This document shows positions 21,441-34,245 of a stretch of 64,000 nt of DNA, one piece after another (within the stretch, counting starts at the first letter, position 1; the number at the start of each line of letters is the position of its first letter). Source of the DNA: Brachycybe producta (taxonomy: Eukaryota > Arthropoda > Diplopoda > Playtdesmida > Andrognathidae); the NCBI GenBank assembly GCA_036925085.1, contig JAUPFP010000013.1, forward strand, positions 4,117,155-4,181,154, read 5' to 3'. Below the pieces are notes generated by a model, which worked only from the letters and a program-made list of their open reading frames with translations, did no database searches and had not been told where the DNA came from. A program made the position numbers and the translations under genes.

Positions 21441-24020
21441 TAGAAATTAGATTAATAGGCCCTACTGATAAAAGGTATTACACGACGTTATCTTAAAAAA
21501 ATAAACTTATTACCAGTTTAAAAGTGATTGTTTTTTCACGTTTTTCATACAAATGTTTAAAAGAAAACGTTTATTTTGAAAAATAATAATCAATGAAAAC
21601 ACTTTTCAAGCAGTTTTCATCACTGCTTACTAGTCTAGTTTCTAAAACGTGAATTAGGTCCAAAATAATGGATTATTTGACCCCTCTCTAGTTACACAAA
21701 AGTTTTATTTTAAAAAGCATTATTTTTTGCACATTTCGCATTTTTTAATGCTTACTTAACCTCGATTTCATAAAAATGTTTAATACGTGTTTTAATTTAT
21801 TAATCGCCTTGCTAGAGCTCAGTGAAACACTCAGAAATGATAGTTTTGGGAAATTTTGTCTTCTGAAAATTGCCGTTTCAGATTGGAAAATTTAGTACTC
21901 TGAAAAAAAAAAAAGCTCTGTAATTCAATAGGGATGGAATCTAGGGGAAAATGCAACACTGTATTGGTCAGGGTGACCATGTGCTGCAGACATCAGCCCA
22001 GGGATTTACACAATTGCTTTTATTTTCGGAGTTTTCATTATGCTATAGGGTGCAAACTATTTTCTGAGTTCCAATTTGTGGAATTTATGTTTTTGGAATC
22101 TTTTCTCGGAACCGGTTCTTTTCATTGAACTCTTATTTCAGATCTAAATTCAGTTTTTTTTTTAATTCTTTTTAAAATTTGAATAGGCCTAACTAAATAA
22201 CTAAATGTAATTAAATTTGGAATTGTTTTCAGTACAAAATTATAGGCTTTTTAATATAGCTATTTATTTGCATATCTAACATAAAAAGCATTGCAAACAT
22301 TTTTTATTTACTTTTTTTTTACATTAAAAACACTTTGAGAAGGTTGCCGTTATTTATCATGTTGCTGCAAGAAAGTAAAAAAAAAGGATGACATTTTTCT
22401 TTGCTTATTAATGACATTGATGAAGTGATGGGTTTGGTTAAAGTTGCTCCGGGGTGAGATTTCTTAATGGAAGGTGTCTTATTTATGCATTTGCCCCTTG
22501 GTATCATTTGTCTTAAGGTTTTTCCCTTTTGTTTTCATCTTCAGTCTTCAGACTCTATAATGAAATTCAATCTGTGAAACAGCGGGAGGGAGGGAGGAAT
22601 GTATACCAAAAGTAAGATCTTAGTTAACAGCTTTTTGAAACTGTGCCAATTTGGCACTGTGCCAAGTGTCCATTTTAAATAGTGGCCACCAAACTTAATT
22701 ATACCTTTGAGGTCTTCTTGTTTTAGCCATCATTTTCAATTGCGACCTTATAATCTATATAATTTGCAATGATGCGAATAGGAATAGGACACTTTGAATG
22801 TTTATTGAGAGGTGAAAGGGCAGATTGTCTTATATTGCTCACGAATAAAGACGCTACAATAAAAGGGTTGAAAAGGTGATCCTTCCGCGTGTTGGATTGT
22901 CACAATAATTGTTTTAATCTCTGGCCGTTGTGTGGCATTTTAAAATAGAATGCATTCGAATTTGTCCCCAAGTCACAGACATTTGTGTTTGACGTTTGTG
23001 ACTGTTTCGGCTTTTTTTATTGCATGTTTTAAAGTGCAAACTAAGATAAATAAATATACAGAGGTAACCCAACTTAAAAGCTTTTTCCGATGGAGTATTT
23101 TTTTTTTACCAAAAATTAAAGAGTGTGGCCAACAGATGGTGCAAACTGTACTTAGTGCTACAGTTACAATACGAGGAGGAACTTGAATGTGTTTTAGAAA
23201 CTAGAAGGGTAGCTGAATCACTTGAGGGCAATTTAATGTTGATATTTTTTAAAGTAAGCTTTTTTAAAGTGAGTTTGAAAATGATCAAACTTAAGTAAAT
23301 GATGCTTATACCTTATTTACACCTAAATACTATTATCATTTTGAAGGGTCATTCGTAAATTAAATACGACCTCAGATATATTTTTTCTAAATTAATTTCT
23401 AGAACAGTTGTAGGTAGGGAGGGGGAGGGGGGGAATGAGTGAAAATCATGATTGAGATTTGGAGAAGAGAGAAGGGCCCTTTACCACTCCCATTCACTGC
23501 GGGGTGCCCCCGCTTATTCACTGCATGGGACCACACTTTCTTGCATTTGTTGAAACAAAAAAAGTAACGTTCTTAATTTCTTATCACATAATAAACTCAT
23601 AATATCATTTATCATTTATTCTATTGTTTTTTTATCTTCCATTTTTTTTTGTTACTTAAAAGTCGTTTAATATTTTTAAATGTTTATCATTTTTTTCTCC
23701 AAAAAAAAATCTGTAATCTCGAGTCCCCCTTCCTGCTGTGTGTGTTCTAATTATTAAGTCTTACTGTTGTTGGCACATAATTTGTTTCGAGATTTATTTG
23801 ATCTGTAAAAGAATTAGTGTTTCAACATTAATTAATTAGAATAGGCGCCATTTTTTTTTCTTATTTCTTATTCTAGAGCAAAAGAGAGAGGTGGAGTTAG
23901 AACAGTTAATTGTCATATTTTATTTATCAAAAGTTAAATTTATCTCAGTTATTTTATCTTGAATTTTTTTGTTGTTGGGATTTTTTGTGTGTGATTATTT
24001 TATAAAAAATCAAGTATTTT
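21440..24020. other. Intronic sequence with few recognisable features
   Basis: AT-rich. A reverse-orientation partial copy of the CTTCTAGTTT repeat lies near 23165-23250, and a purine-rich G tract near 23420. No gene seen. Confidence 0.5.
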
Positions 24021-24470
24021 CCATTCAGGGGCTTAGCTGGGGACCCGCGACTGTGTGGGGGGAGGTTTAGAGGGAGGGCGCAATTTGGGATGCAATTAGG
24101 GGCGCAATGTTTTAAGCAGCGGGGGTGGGGCGAAATCAAACCTAGCTGCGCCACCGTTTCCATTAGGGGGCCAACATGTGGCTCGCGAGACTTTTGGGGC
24201 GAAAGGCTTATTACAGAGGTTCCAGAACTTGGACAAGGCGAGTGATTCAACTGTATCGGGCGCAAAGTTTAGTATAGGGGCGCAAAATAACTAATGATAA
24301 TACTAAGGAGGTGCTAGCTTAATTTTTGCCCTGGGCGCAAAATTCAGAAGCGCAAAAATAAAGGTCAAGGGCGCCTTTAATAAAGGCGCAAAATAACTAG
24401 AATGATAATATTAAGAAGACGCCAGTTTTATTCTTTCCTCGGGCGCGAAATTTAGCTATTTAAGGTTCTA
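24020..24470 (+). repeat. G-rich repeat with GGGCGCAAAAT units
   Basis: Starts CAGGGGCTTAGCTGGGGACC, resembling a hAT end. Inside, GGGGCGCAAAATAACTAATGATAATA at 24278 recurs as AGGCGCAAAATAACTAGAATGATAATA at about 24385, a tandem period near 107 bases. It is far richer in G and C than its surroundings. No matching right end found. Confidence 0.6.
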
Positions 24471-24479
24471 CCTTTTCAT

Positions 24480-26370
24480 GTACTTTCATGGGGCTGTCAT
24501 ATTTTTATTTGACATAAAACTGGTTTTTGTTTTTAAGTTTGTGTCATTCATTTTCATTTCAAAATTGATTACTGTAATTGAACAATTGTTTGGAATGATC
24601 TGGTTTATTTTAAAATGCGAAACAGATTTTCGGCATATTCATGTCTATACCCGGTATTTATATATATATAGACACGCTCGTATATATGATGCAACTTGTT
24701 TGCCTTCATAATTTTTATTCTAATCTAATCTAACCTATTTTTATTTTGTTAAAAAAAAACAGTTAAAAGATGTCAAATATAAGAAAATTAAATTTCGAAC
24801 TAGTTTTCGTTGTTTTTAACATTTTGTTTTGATTTTTTTTGGGCCGTTTTATAAATGCTAAAAAAAATGTCTGTCATAGTTATGTCAATTTTAGAAGTTA
24901 AAATGTTTCAAATAAAATAAATGTCTGGAATTTAGGGTGTGTTTAGGTTGAACTGTTAAAAAACAAAAACAACTTTTAAAAGCTTGAATTAATTTCGTTT
25001 CGATCATCTTGAAAGGAATTTGTTTTTTATTTATAAGAACTAAAATGACTTTTTTTGAGTCAAGAATAACAATAAAAACCATATGCGCCAAGAGCGCCAC
25101 TATTGGCGTGGGCTAAAAAAAAAGATGGCCGTGGCTCTCGTATAGCTTCCTGGGTATTTTTACAAATCTGGTTACCAAAGGGTGGATTTGCTTGAAATCA
25201 GCAAAAATAATAAGCTAAAAAAAAGTTCATTCTTAATCAAATAAAATCATAAAACGTGTTTCCTTTTAATATGTGTTCATTCTAAATGGCACATAATTAA
25301 ATTTTATTGTATATTATAGTCGTTTTTAATATTCATAATATAATTTTTTAAAAAAAATTCGATATTTTGAAAAAAAAAGTTTTTTTTTTATATATATTTT
25401 AATAAAAAAATACGAATTTCTCCACTTTGCTTCAAATTCACATTTCAGTTAGTAGTTAAAAATTGACTATTATTTTTATTATTATTAATTTATTATTAAT
25501 ATACATTATTTTAAGTAAATTCTTAGTATGTAATTATAGTTAAAAATTTCAGTAATTAGGCCTACAAATAAATTACTTGGACTTGATAATTTAAATGCAG
25601 CACAATACCTCTATATACGCTGAAGGCTAAATAAAGCGCTGTATACGTAGTTGTTATTTGTAAAGAAGACTACAAAAGCGTTTTGTTGATGGCGCAAGGT
25701 CGGTCTATTTGCAAAATAGATTTCCGTATTTATTATTACTATATATACATTTTATATTCTGTATATTGGAATATATCTAGATCAAGGTTAATTGCAGTTG
25801 GGTTTAACATTTAATGGTTTTGTTTCTTTTTTATGCGTTATTTTATATTGTAATAAAGATGAATACGTGGACCATCCGAGAACGCAATTGCTGCTACTGG
25901 GTGTTAGCTTTTTCGTCTTCATCAGCCTTTTAATTTTTAGATTTTTGAGCAATTATTACTAGGCTGCATTATGTATATTATGTATGTGCGTAAAGAAGAT
26001 GGCACGAGTGGCTGGCTGATAGCCCAAATTGTGTGGGACTTAAAGAACTGTAAGTGGACCAGGTCAAAAACCTATTACAGTAGTTTTTTATATTCCTAAC
26101 AAGAGGGGTTACCCAAAAATATTTGCTTAGGCAAAATCATAAAATGTGTCTGCCAGCATATTGACCCTGTGGTTACAGAAAACTTCTTGTTTTGGTATGT
26201 TTTTCGAATCAAGGAATGAAAAAAAAAAAAAAAACTAATAAAAACATCTCTGGTTAATCGCGCATTTGCGAAAATAGTGACACAATTTTAAAACCGTTAT
26301 TTTTCAGGAAGATTTCAATTGAATTCTTTGATTACATATACACAGCACATGTACTATTGATATTACTTTA
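24480..26370. other. AT-rich intronic sequence
   Basis: Long A and T runs, no supported gene or clear repeat boundary. The minus-strand open frame at 24891-25100 has no recognisable motif. Confidence 0.5.
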
Positions 26371-26380
26371 TGATCTAATG

Positions 26381-27028
26381 CAGTGCCCCCCAACCTTTTT
26401 ATCGCCGCGGACCGGTCAACGTTTGATAATTTTACCACGGCTCACTGAGGGGGGGGGGGGGGCGTTGATTGTTTATATTTTAGATTGTTTTGATTTCATA
26501 ATTTTAATTTAATTGTATTTAAAATAAAATACAGTACAAAATAAAATAGTTACATCAAAAAATGAATATAAAGTGATTTAACATTTTAACTCACTAGAAC
26601 GCTAAATCAATGAGAACCCTGAGCTTGTTTCTTTGCAACGAGACGGTTCCATTTGGGGGTAATAGGAGACAATGACACCAGAAGTGTGTTGCTTATGTCC
26701 AGTTTATTCCGTTTTGTTTTGATTGCTGTCACTGCAGAAAACCCTGCTTCACACAGATAGGTTGTCGGAAATGGCAATAGGGATTTAAGTGCTGTGGTGG
26801 CAATTTCAGGGTATTCCGCCATGACTTTGTGCATGCGCGGTATTGGTGTGGCTTTAGGTGACGTCTCTCAGCTCCCGGTTAACCTCTCGTCCATGGAAAG
26901 TCACACAAACCCGAGAGAAATACACCACAGTAAATAAAATGGAAATAATTTAATGTTCCTTGGGCGGCCCGGTACCATTTGATCCACGGACCGGTACCGG
27001 TCCGCGGCCCGGGGGTTGGGGACCACTG
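26381..27028 (-). mobile_element. Internally deleted hAT transposon with perfect 8-bp duplication
   Basis: Left end CAGTGCCCCCCAACC, right end GGTTGGGGACCACTG, with subterminal GCCGCGGACCGGT and ACCGGTCCGCGGCCC blocks. The 8-bp duplication ATCTAATG lies at 26373-26380 and 27029-27036. At 648 bases the element is far too short for a full transposase and keeps only its C-terminus. Confidence 0.92.
26607..26834 (-). pseudogene. hAT transposase C-terminal dimerisation fragment
   Basis: Seventy-five codons with the hallmark hAT dimerisation sequence: PEIATTALKSLLPFPTTYLC, EAGFSAVTAIKTKRNKLD, SPITPKWNRLVAKKQAQ. It matches the group also found in the domesticated vertebrate genes SCAND3/ZBED5. The BED finger and the catalytic DDE region are missing, so it has no transposase activity. 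It reads opposite to the host gene. The intact tail frame points to a recent insertion or to a deletion derivative mobilised by a full-length copy elsewhere. Confidence 0.88.
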
Positions 27029-27087
27029 ATCTAATGAGTTGCACTTGTGCTGTTATTTCTGATACAAGAAAATTAAAAACGTTTTTG

Positions 27088-27316
27088 TGATGCTCGCTTT
27101 TATAAAAAAAAAGGCCTAAAAAGTAAGAGAAAAAAAACAAGGTGTAATCCGCTGTTGTCTTGTTGGTATAGTGGTTAGTGTCTCAGGCTCTCAAAGATTA
27201 TGGGTAATGTGGGTTATGGGTTCAATCCCTGCGCAGTGTGGATTATTTTCAAATGTTTCAGAAGGTGGTGGTGGACAAACAAACAAACAAATTATCAAGT
27301 TAAATAAAAGTGAGTA
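27088..27316 (+). mobile_element. tRNA-like repeat bracketed by inverted repeats, copy 2
   Basis: TGATGCTCGCTTTTAT opens it and ATAAAAGTGAGTA closes it, and these are near-inverted. Between lie TGGTATAGTGGTTAGTG (box A, 27163-27179) and GGGTTCAATCCC (box B, 27218-27229), then the shared GTGTGGATTATTTTCAAATG tail. It inserted about 60 bases from the hAT element. Confidence 0.8.
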
Positions 27317-27359
27317 AGAATAATAAAAAAATAGACATCTGTGTAAAAAGAGCTATGAA

Positions 27360-27720
27360 TCAAGCTATGAGTCTAACACTGGTTTCAACATTTCGGACAA
27401 ACAATGAAACCAATCATGGGTTTGGGCCACCCATCATGTTTCTTTTGACTGGTTCTAAACGTTGGGTGCAGTGTGTGGCTGAGTGACGAATAGTGGGGGT
27501 GAACACATTAAAATGTTGGAGACGGACTTTTTGACGCGGGGCAAGGAAAACCGACACCTTCCCTAATGCCTTCCAAATATACCCTCCAATGTCGAATGCT
27601 GGACGTTTGGCATCCGACACTTGATATCCATCTCACGGCCACACTGTGTCGAACTATCTATTCGTCCAGCGTTTGAAGGAATTCGACATATAGTTGTGTC
27701 CCATCCATAACTCGATTTTC
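27360..27720. repeat. Interspersed repeat, CGACATTGGAGGG family, copy 1
   Basis: The reverse complement carries GGCCGTGAGATGG, CATTCGACATTGGAGGGTAT, GGTGTCGGTTTTCCTTGCC, CGCGTCAAA in the same order as 32450-32530. It is the other strand of that copy. Confidence 0.6.
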
Positions 27721-28599
27721 ACGAATTATTTCAAATTTTTTTGAAAATGAAGTTGGAGGTAGAAATACCTATTAGGAAGACTAGTACATTAGATTAGCGA
27801 GCTTTGCGTGTGGTGTTCCACTCTGGACACCAAATTAATATGTTCCATCGCCAGCATACTCGGGTACAGATTAGATAAAAAAGCATTGCTAGCCTCCACC
27901 TCTTGTCATTGTTTCAGACGTGGAATCGTTTCAGATGGAATGAACTACTATAGAGCTCATTTGTGATGCAACAAAGGTCTAGAGCTCTGGTTACTTGAAT
28001 CTCCTATTCTTTTTTTTTTTTCTTCTGAATTTCGTTGTATTTTTTTTTTCTTTCTTGAATGGTTTTTCTTTTTTTTAGTCTCGATTTGTATTCACTGGTC
28101 GTATTTTGGTAATGGTCGAGACTTAAGTCTCTGTCAGATCGTGTTCTTTTTTTTTTCGGTTCCTTCTTCTGCAATTCTCAATGCAGTTCTTTTTTCTTCT
28201 TCTTCTCACTTTTTTTTTTGAAAACAAAGAAACCCTATTATTCTTTGTTTATGTTGAGATCAACTTCATCCAGACTTTTTTTTCTTCGTACGTCTTGTAC
28301 ATAAAATAGGGTCATAATGGTCATTTGATACTGTAATTGGTCAACTCCATTTGGATTAAACTTTTGTTGTTGTTTAAGAATACAAGTAGATCATTTATTT
28401 TGTACGTGTAGCATTAGATGGCGCCACTAGCCTTCCTCCCATAGAAATGTCCTGACACTATTCAACTCTTGACTCACCTTCCCGTTTTTCACGTGGCAAA
28501 CTTTTAATTGCAGGTCGCTAATCGATCTACATGTGCTCTCTTCACTTGTATTGTGTTCTGGGTAAGTTTGTCACGTGCTTTAACATCACCGATAGGAGA

Positions 28600-29080
28600 A
28601 AAGCCCTTCAATAGAACGCCCTCAATTCCAAAAAGCTACAACTATTCACCAGAAAGTTGAAATTGATTCAACTTTTGTTGAAACCTCCTTTTTGGTGAAT
28701 ATTTGTACTTTTTACGTTTTTTGAGTCGCCATCTTTCTTTTCTCTTCGTTTTTAGCGAGTGTTTTTTTCATCAATTTTTCTTCAAATTTCTCATCATTTC
28801 ACGTAAATTAATGTATTTCATTTAGTTGTAGGATATATTTAACCATAGTTTTGCAGAAAATAACGCCGTTTCGATGTAAACATTGATGAGAAACGGTAAT
28901 TTATGGTTTAATTAAAGCAGTACAACGAATGTGGTTTAATCAGTTCAATTGGCCTAACATAAGGTACCAAACCATAGTAGTAACTAGGCGGGGGCCACGT
29001 TTGTTCTGTTTTTAGTCACCGGAATCTCTAATAGAAATGCATTAAGAGCCTAGGTACACCGCCATCTTGTTGTTTTGAGC
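28600..29080 (-). repeat. Dispersed repeat, AAACCATAAATTRC family, copy 1
   Basis: On the minus strand: ACAAACGTGGCCCCCGCCTAG, ATGGTTTG, TTATGTTAGGCCA, AAACCATAAATTACCGTTTCTC, GTGAAATGATGA, ending near AAAGTTGAATC...TTCAACTTT. The same order appears at 51.03-51.37 kb and partly at 48.28-48.42 kb. Confidence 0.7.
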
Positions 29081-29220
29081 AGACGACAACGAGACAAATG
29101 AGTGTTCTTATATGGTGTTACTAAAACTGCAAGAAATCGCCTCACAATCGCTCAATTCAAATACAGTAAAGCGCAAAATGCAATAAAAACTATTGTTCTT
29201 CATATGCTCGATTTATATAA

Positions 29221-29800
29221 TTTTTGAAAAGGTCCTTCTATTTTTAAACAAGGTTCAAAGTCGTTCGTTTTTTCAACCCCATGTTAAATCCCATAGGATC
29301 AAAAACCGTCCCACACACATTTGAAAAACTCTCGTTAAAACTGATTTAGAACAATAACAAAATAATTAGCACATACATTCATGTATTGGCTTCACGATGT
29401 TTCCTTTTTATAAATTTTGAAAAGGTTCTTCTATTTTTTAATAACGTTTAAAATAGTACGTTTTTTAACTCCATGTTAAGTCCCATAGGAGCAAAACACT
29501 GTCCCACAAACGTTAGAAGAACTCCCATTAAAATGATTTAGAACAACCAAAAAAAAATTAGCACGTACTTACACGTGTTTATTGCCTTCGGTATTATTCC
29601 TTTTTCTAAATTTTAAAAGGGCTTTCTATTTTTAAATAACATTTAAAATTTTACGTTTTTTTAACTCCATGTTAATTACCGTAGGACCAAAAAACCGTCA
29701 CCCAAACATTTGAAGAACTATTAAAAACGACTTAAAACAATCACACAAAAATTAGCACATGCATTAATCTACTGGCTTCACGATGTTTCCTTTTTATAAG
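29221..29800 (+). repeat. Three tandem ~195-bp repeat units
   Basis: Units start near 29221, 29415 and 29611 with TTTTGAAAAGG; each continues with TTCTATTTTTAAATAACGTT, ACTCCATGTTAA, CATAGGA, CCGTCCCACA, ATTAGCACATACATT, GGCTTCACGATGTTTCCTTTTT. Units are clearly diverged. The block lies directly beside the dispersed repeat at 28.6 kb and may belong to it. Confidence 0.85.
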
Positions 29801-30833
29801 GTTAGCACGCGAAATTATTTTTCTATTAATTATTATGTGACTTTGAACCGGGAGAAAAAACGTTAAAAAACCGTTTTTCAATCAAGAACGATCGCAGCGC
29901 CTACATTCGGAGAAATTTCGAATTAAACGATGTATCTAGCCTCTTAACACATTTTCTCCATAGGAAACACAGTTATTTTTCAACAGTTGAAATTTTCACC
30001 TAGTTCAAATTTTCGCCACAGTGGAAACAAGGCGTTAGAGCTAAAAGGCTACATTCGATTTCAACTAATTGGCGAGTGTCGTTCGCCAACTGTGGCGGTT
30101 GCATGGCGCCATCTACCTTGCATTTACACAAGTATTTTTCTATGGCGTTTTCTCTGAAAGTGCCCTCTAGTATACAACTACAGAAACTATAGATTAAAAC
30201 AAAGGTAAGTTTGAGCACACCCTGTATATTTCTTAATTCGATCAGACTATTATTATATTAAATAAAAAAAAGGTCATGAGTTCAGATAAGGTAATAATTT
30301 TTGATATTGTTTTGCATTAAATCATCAAATTATTAATTTTTTTGTCTTATTATAAAAGATAATCTCTAGTTTCATAGATAATAATTTGTATGTGTATCTC
30401 ATTAAAACATGGCCTAAATTGGTAATTCAAGAAGACAAGTTTTGTCAAGCAAAAATGACATATAAGTAACGTTAAAGATTGTTTCCTCTTCTTCTAAAAT
30501 CATCTTATTCCACACACTTTTAAGCAAAGTGCCTCAAACTAGAAGGATATAGTCCTTTATGGAAAAATTTCATAATCCAATTTCATGCCTCTCTATATTT
30601 AAATAAATAAATACTTTTTTTTTGGTTAACTTGGGAGAAAAGTATTAATTGCGAACTTTTCAGTACACAAAAGAATATTATTTACTTTAGTCATTCTTCT
30701 TATGTGTTTTTTCTTCTACTTCTTTAGGTAAATGTTTAATTTTCAAAAAAAGGATCATCTCGATCCTAACTAGGATTATTTATTTTGTTTAATTTCATTA
30801 TATTTTCTATGCATGTATGTATGTATGTGTGTT

Positions 30834-31140
<307 letters not shown>

Positions 31141-31318
31141 TGAAGTGTGACATAAAGAACGTAGAAAATGCTACAATTCAAGTGGAAAACTTATAATTGA
31201 AGTACTTTTTTGGCATTTTTCTTAATTTGGAACCACAATATTTTCTTTAAAATGTCTTATCATTATGCACTTATCATAATTACAATATGCCAAGTTTTTT
31301 TGTTTTAAATGAAATAGA

Positions 31319-31320
<2 letters not shown>

Positions 31321-31366
<46 letters not shown>

Positions 31367-31386
31367 CTCTCTCTCGCTCTCTCTCT
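31321..31386 (+). repeat. (CT)n microsatellite
   Basis: CT dinucleotide run with two CTCG interruptions. Confidence 0.95.
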
Positions 31387-32394
31387 GTCACTTTTTTCTT
31401 GAAAATGTTTCGTACTTTTTTTCACCAACTCAACATAATTTTATAGAACTTCTTAAAGTTTTAAGAATATTTTCTTTTTTCGTATTGAAATGGTTGTCAT
31501 AATTTTTAAGAGTATCATCAAACAATCAAATGTTATAAGCTGACAAGACAAAAAAAAATAAGGTGACATTTTTCACATATTTTTTGTTTGGTAAAAATTT
31601 GTGGCATTATTTCAAAATGTGGTCATATAAAATAAGGTATCAGATAATAACCATTATGGGTAAAGGCTATAAAAGGTTTAAAAAATCGATTATTTGCATT
31701 GAACTTTAGGTTAGGGTTACATTCTTCTTCTTAAGAGTTTGAAAATCAGCTATTTTTCATTGGTAATAATAAAAAAGGACCATTTGCAAACATGACAACG
31801 GTAATGATTATGAAAAATGATGACTGGTTTCCCGTTTATTTGACTTTTTTAAAAAAAAAACGCCACTAGAATTGCTCCTTGAAGAAGGCAATCAGTGCTA
31901 GCATTTATGATACACAAAAATCTTAAGATGGCTGTTTACTTTGAAGGCAAAAGTAGCTTCCAAGGGTACTTTTGTTCTTTTACTAACACAAAACACATAC
32001 ACTATTAAGAGTATAGTATGTTCATTTGATTTGAGTAGACTCTTATTACTGAAGAAATCTCAAGTGTGTTAATAATTTCGAAGAAAGAAACCAAATGAAA
32101 TGAATAATTAGACAAGAAGAAGATGAAAAAAAAAGAAAAAAAGAACAACGATATGGTCATTTGTTATGCATGACTTACAATGAAATTACATTATTCTACT
32201 TTGTGTTTCTTCTCGTAATAAATTGGGGCTGGGGGGGGGGGTCTACCCAATTGAAATGATGCTTAATTTTTGTTTTCTTCAAGGACAGTTCAAAATGTTT
32301 TACCCTCCTCTCATACAAACACACATAACATACAATCTGTTAATTATCATTATTATCAAATCATTAAGGGGTCATTTGTTAAGAAAAAGCTTGT

Positions 32395-32720
32395 AATGTT
32401 ATATGGATGGACTAAAAATTTAAAATTGTTTAAAGCCTGAGACACACTATTGATGGTTTGACACACAGTGTGGCCGTTCGACATTGGAGGGCATTCGTGT
32501 AGGTGTTTGGTTTCCTTGTCTCGCATCAAAGGTTTTCCAATGTTGGCCCCAATGTTCCACCACTTTTTGGACACATAGTCTCTATTAGTCTGACAGGTTC
32601 ATTAATTGTTAACGTACAAGTGTCCAGCTTATAAATGCTGGAGGCAAATGTTGGAGACAAACATGGGTTCAATGTTAGATCCAACGATGGACACAGTGTG
32701 TCTGAAACTCCTAAACTTTA
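32395..32720. repeat. Interspersed repeat, CGACATTGGAGGG family, copy 2
   Basis: Contains TTTGACACACAGTGTGGCCG, TTCGACATTGGAGGGCATTC and CTTGTCTCGCATCAAA, matching the complement of 27.53-27.65 kb. It adds CAATGTTGG-rich sequence. ACACACTATTG and ACACAGTGTGTC lie near the edges. Confidence 0.6.
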
Positions 32721-33419
32721 TTATTTTGTTACTCCCTTTTTTATTAGAGAAAATAGCACAATCCTAAATTTTTCGGGCATTCTTTTTATTAGGAGTCGGA
32801 GGATTGCACAGTATGTTCCCATACGGTCATACCCTCAAGGGGTATGGATACCACAGATTAAGAACCCGTGCTCTTAAGCCAAATCCGTGGAGTTTTTACA
32901 ACAGGTTACACTCAACACGCGGAGTAAGGTGAAAATGGTGACAATTTTCTGCATATAGAAGGTATAATCGGCTGTTAATCTAAAGAAGAACCGATTTTTT
33001 CTTCAATTCCTGACATGAATGTCACAAGCTTGTTCTTAGGGTGATGCAGGTGTACAAGTGGTTCCATCGCGAAACCACAATTTTGTCTAAAACTCCATTT
33101 TTTTGAATTTTGATTAACCATTTGTGCAATAGTAAATACCAGAAATTTGATGTACTTTGTAGTTATTTTGGGTTTTGTGTAGGAATGTTCCAAACTAGTG
33201 GGTTTAACAATGAGAAGACATGAAAAATAGGGCTCATTTATATAATCAAATAAACAATCTTTACTTGACAAATAAGTATGTCACTAACAAAATGGAAAAT
33301 CAGCCATTCTTAAAATTTTATTTGTGGTGTTTTTCCTTTTTTTTATTCACTGACGTAATTAATAATTGTAATCAAATGCATTTCTTAGAAAAAAGTATTC
33401 CAAAAGTCGTCTTTGTGCT

Positions 33420-33535
33420 TATAGCCTAGATCTTTCTAGTTTCTAAAATTCTTTCTAGTCTCTCATAATTTTACTTCTGAAAGATAGAGAATAATCAAAG
33501 AGTTCGAAAATCAGCTGTTCATAAACCGATCTTAG
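33420..33535 (+). repeat. Dispersed repeat, CTTCTAGTTTTTAAAA family, copy 3
   Basis: CTTTCTAGTTTCTAAAA, TTACTTCTGAAAGATAGA, AGAGTTCGAAAATCAGCTG, TTCATAAACC, in the family order. Confidence 0.65.
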
Positions 33536-33705
33536 CAAGGCAAAACAGGTTTTGAAGTGAATTATGATATAACCCTCGCCCAATTTTAAATCCCTTTTTC
33601 TTCTAACTTTTACGCAAAAAAAAAAAAACTCAACCCTCGAATTGGTAATGCGTGTCATGTTCGTGGCGCCGCAATTTGATGATGGATGCAAGTTTTCCTT
33701 AATTT

Positions 33706-33896
<191 letters not shown>

Positions 33897-34195
33897 TATT
33901 TTTTGCTTTTCTATTTATATATACAGTATATATATATATATAATATAGGCTGCAATGCGAAAATGTGCGTGTTATGTTCAATCATAGATGAGAAATAGTG
34001 GCTTCCACTCTTTACTCTTTTTCTCAAAACAAGATCAACCTGGTGATGATGATGATGTTCTTCCGCCTCTGAAAAGGAGAGAGAGAGGGAGTCAGAGTGA
34101 GAATAATATCGAATGCAATCCACGCGCGGTTTGCCTTATGGACATCATCACCATCATTTTGAAGTTTGTTTCTGTATATACACTTAAATGCCTAC

Positions 34196-34198
<3 letters not shown>

Positions 34199-34240
<42 letters not shown>
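34199..34240. repeat. (TA)n microsatellite
   Basis: Clean TA run. Confidence 0.95.

Positions 34241-34245
<5 letters not shown>

Noticed and set aside
27150-27235. Functional tRNA gene
   Set aside because: Boxes A and B are present but the acceptor and anticodon stems do not pair convincingly, and the sequence recurs as part of a larger repeat.
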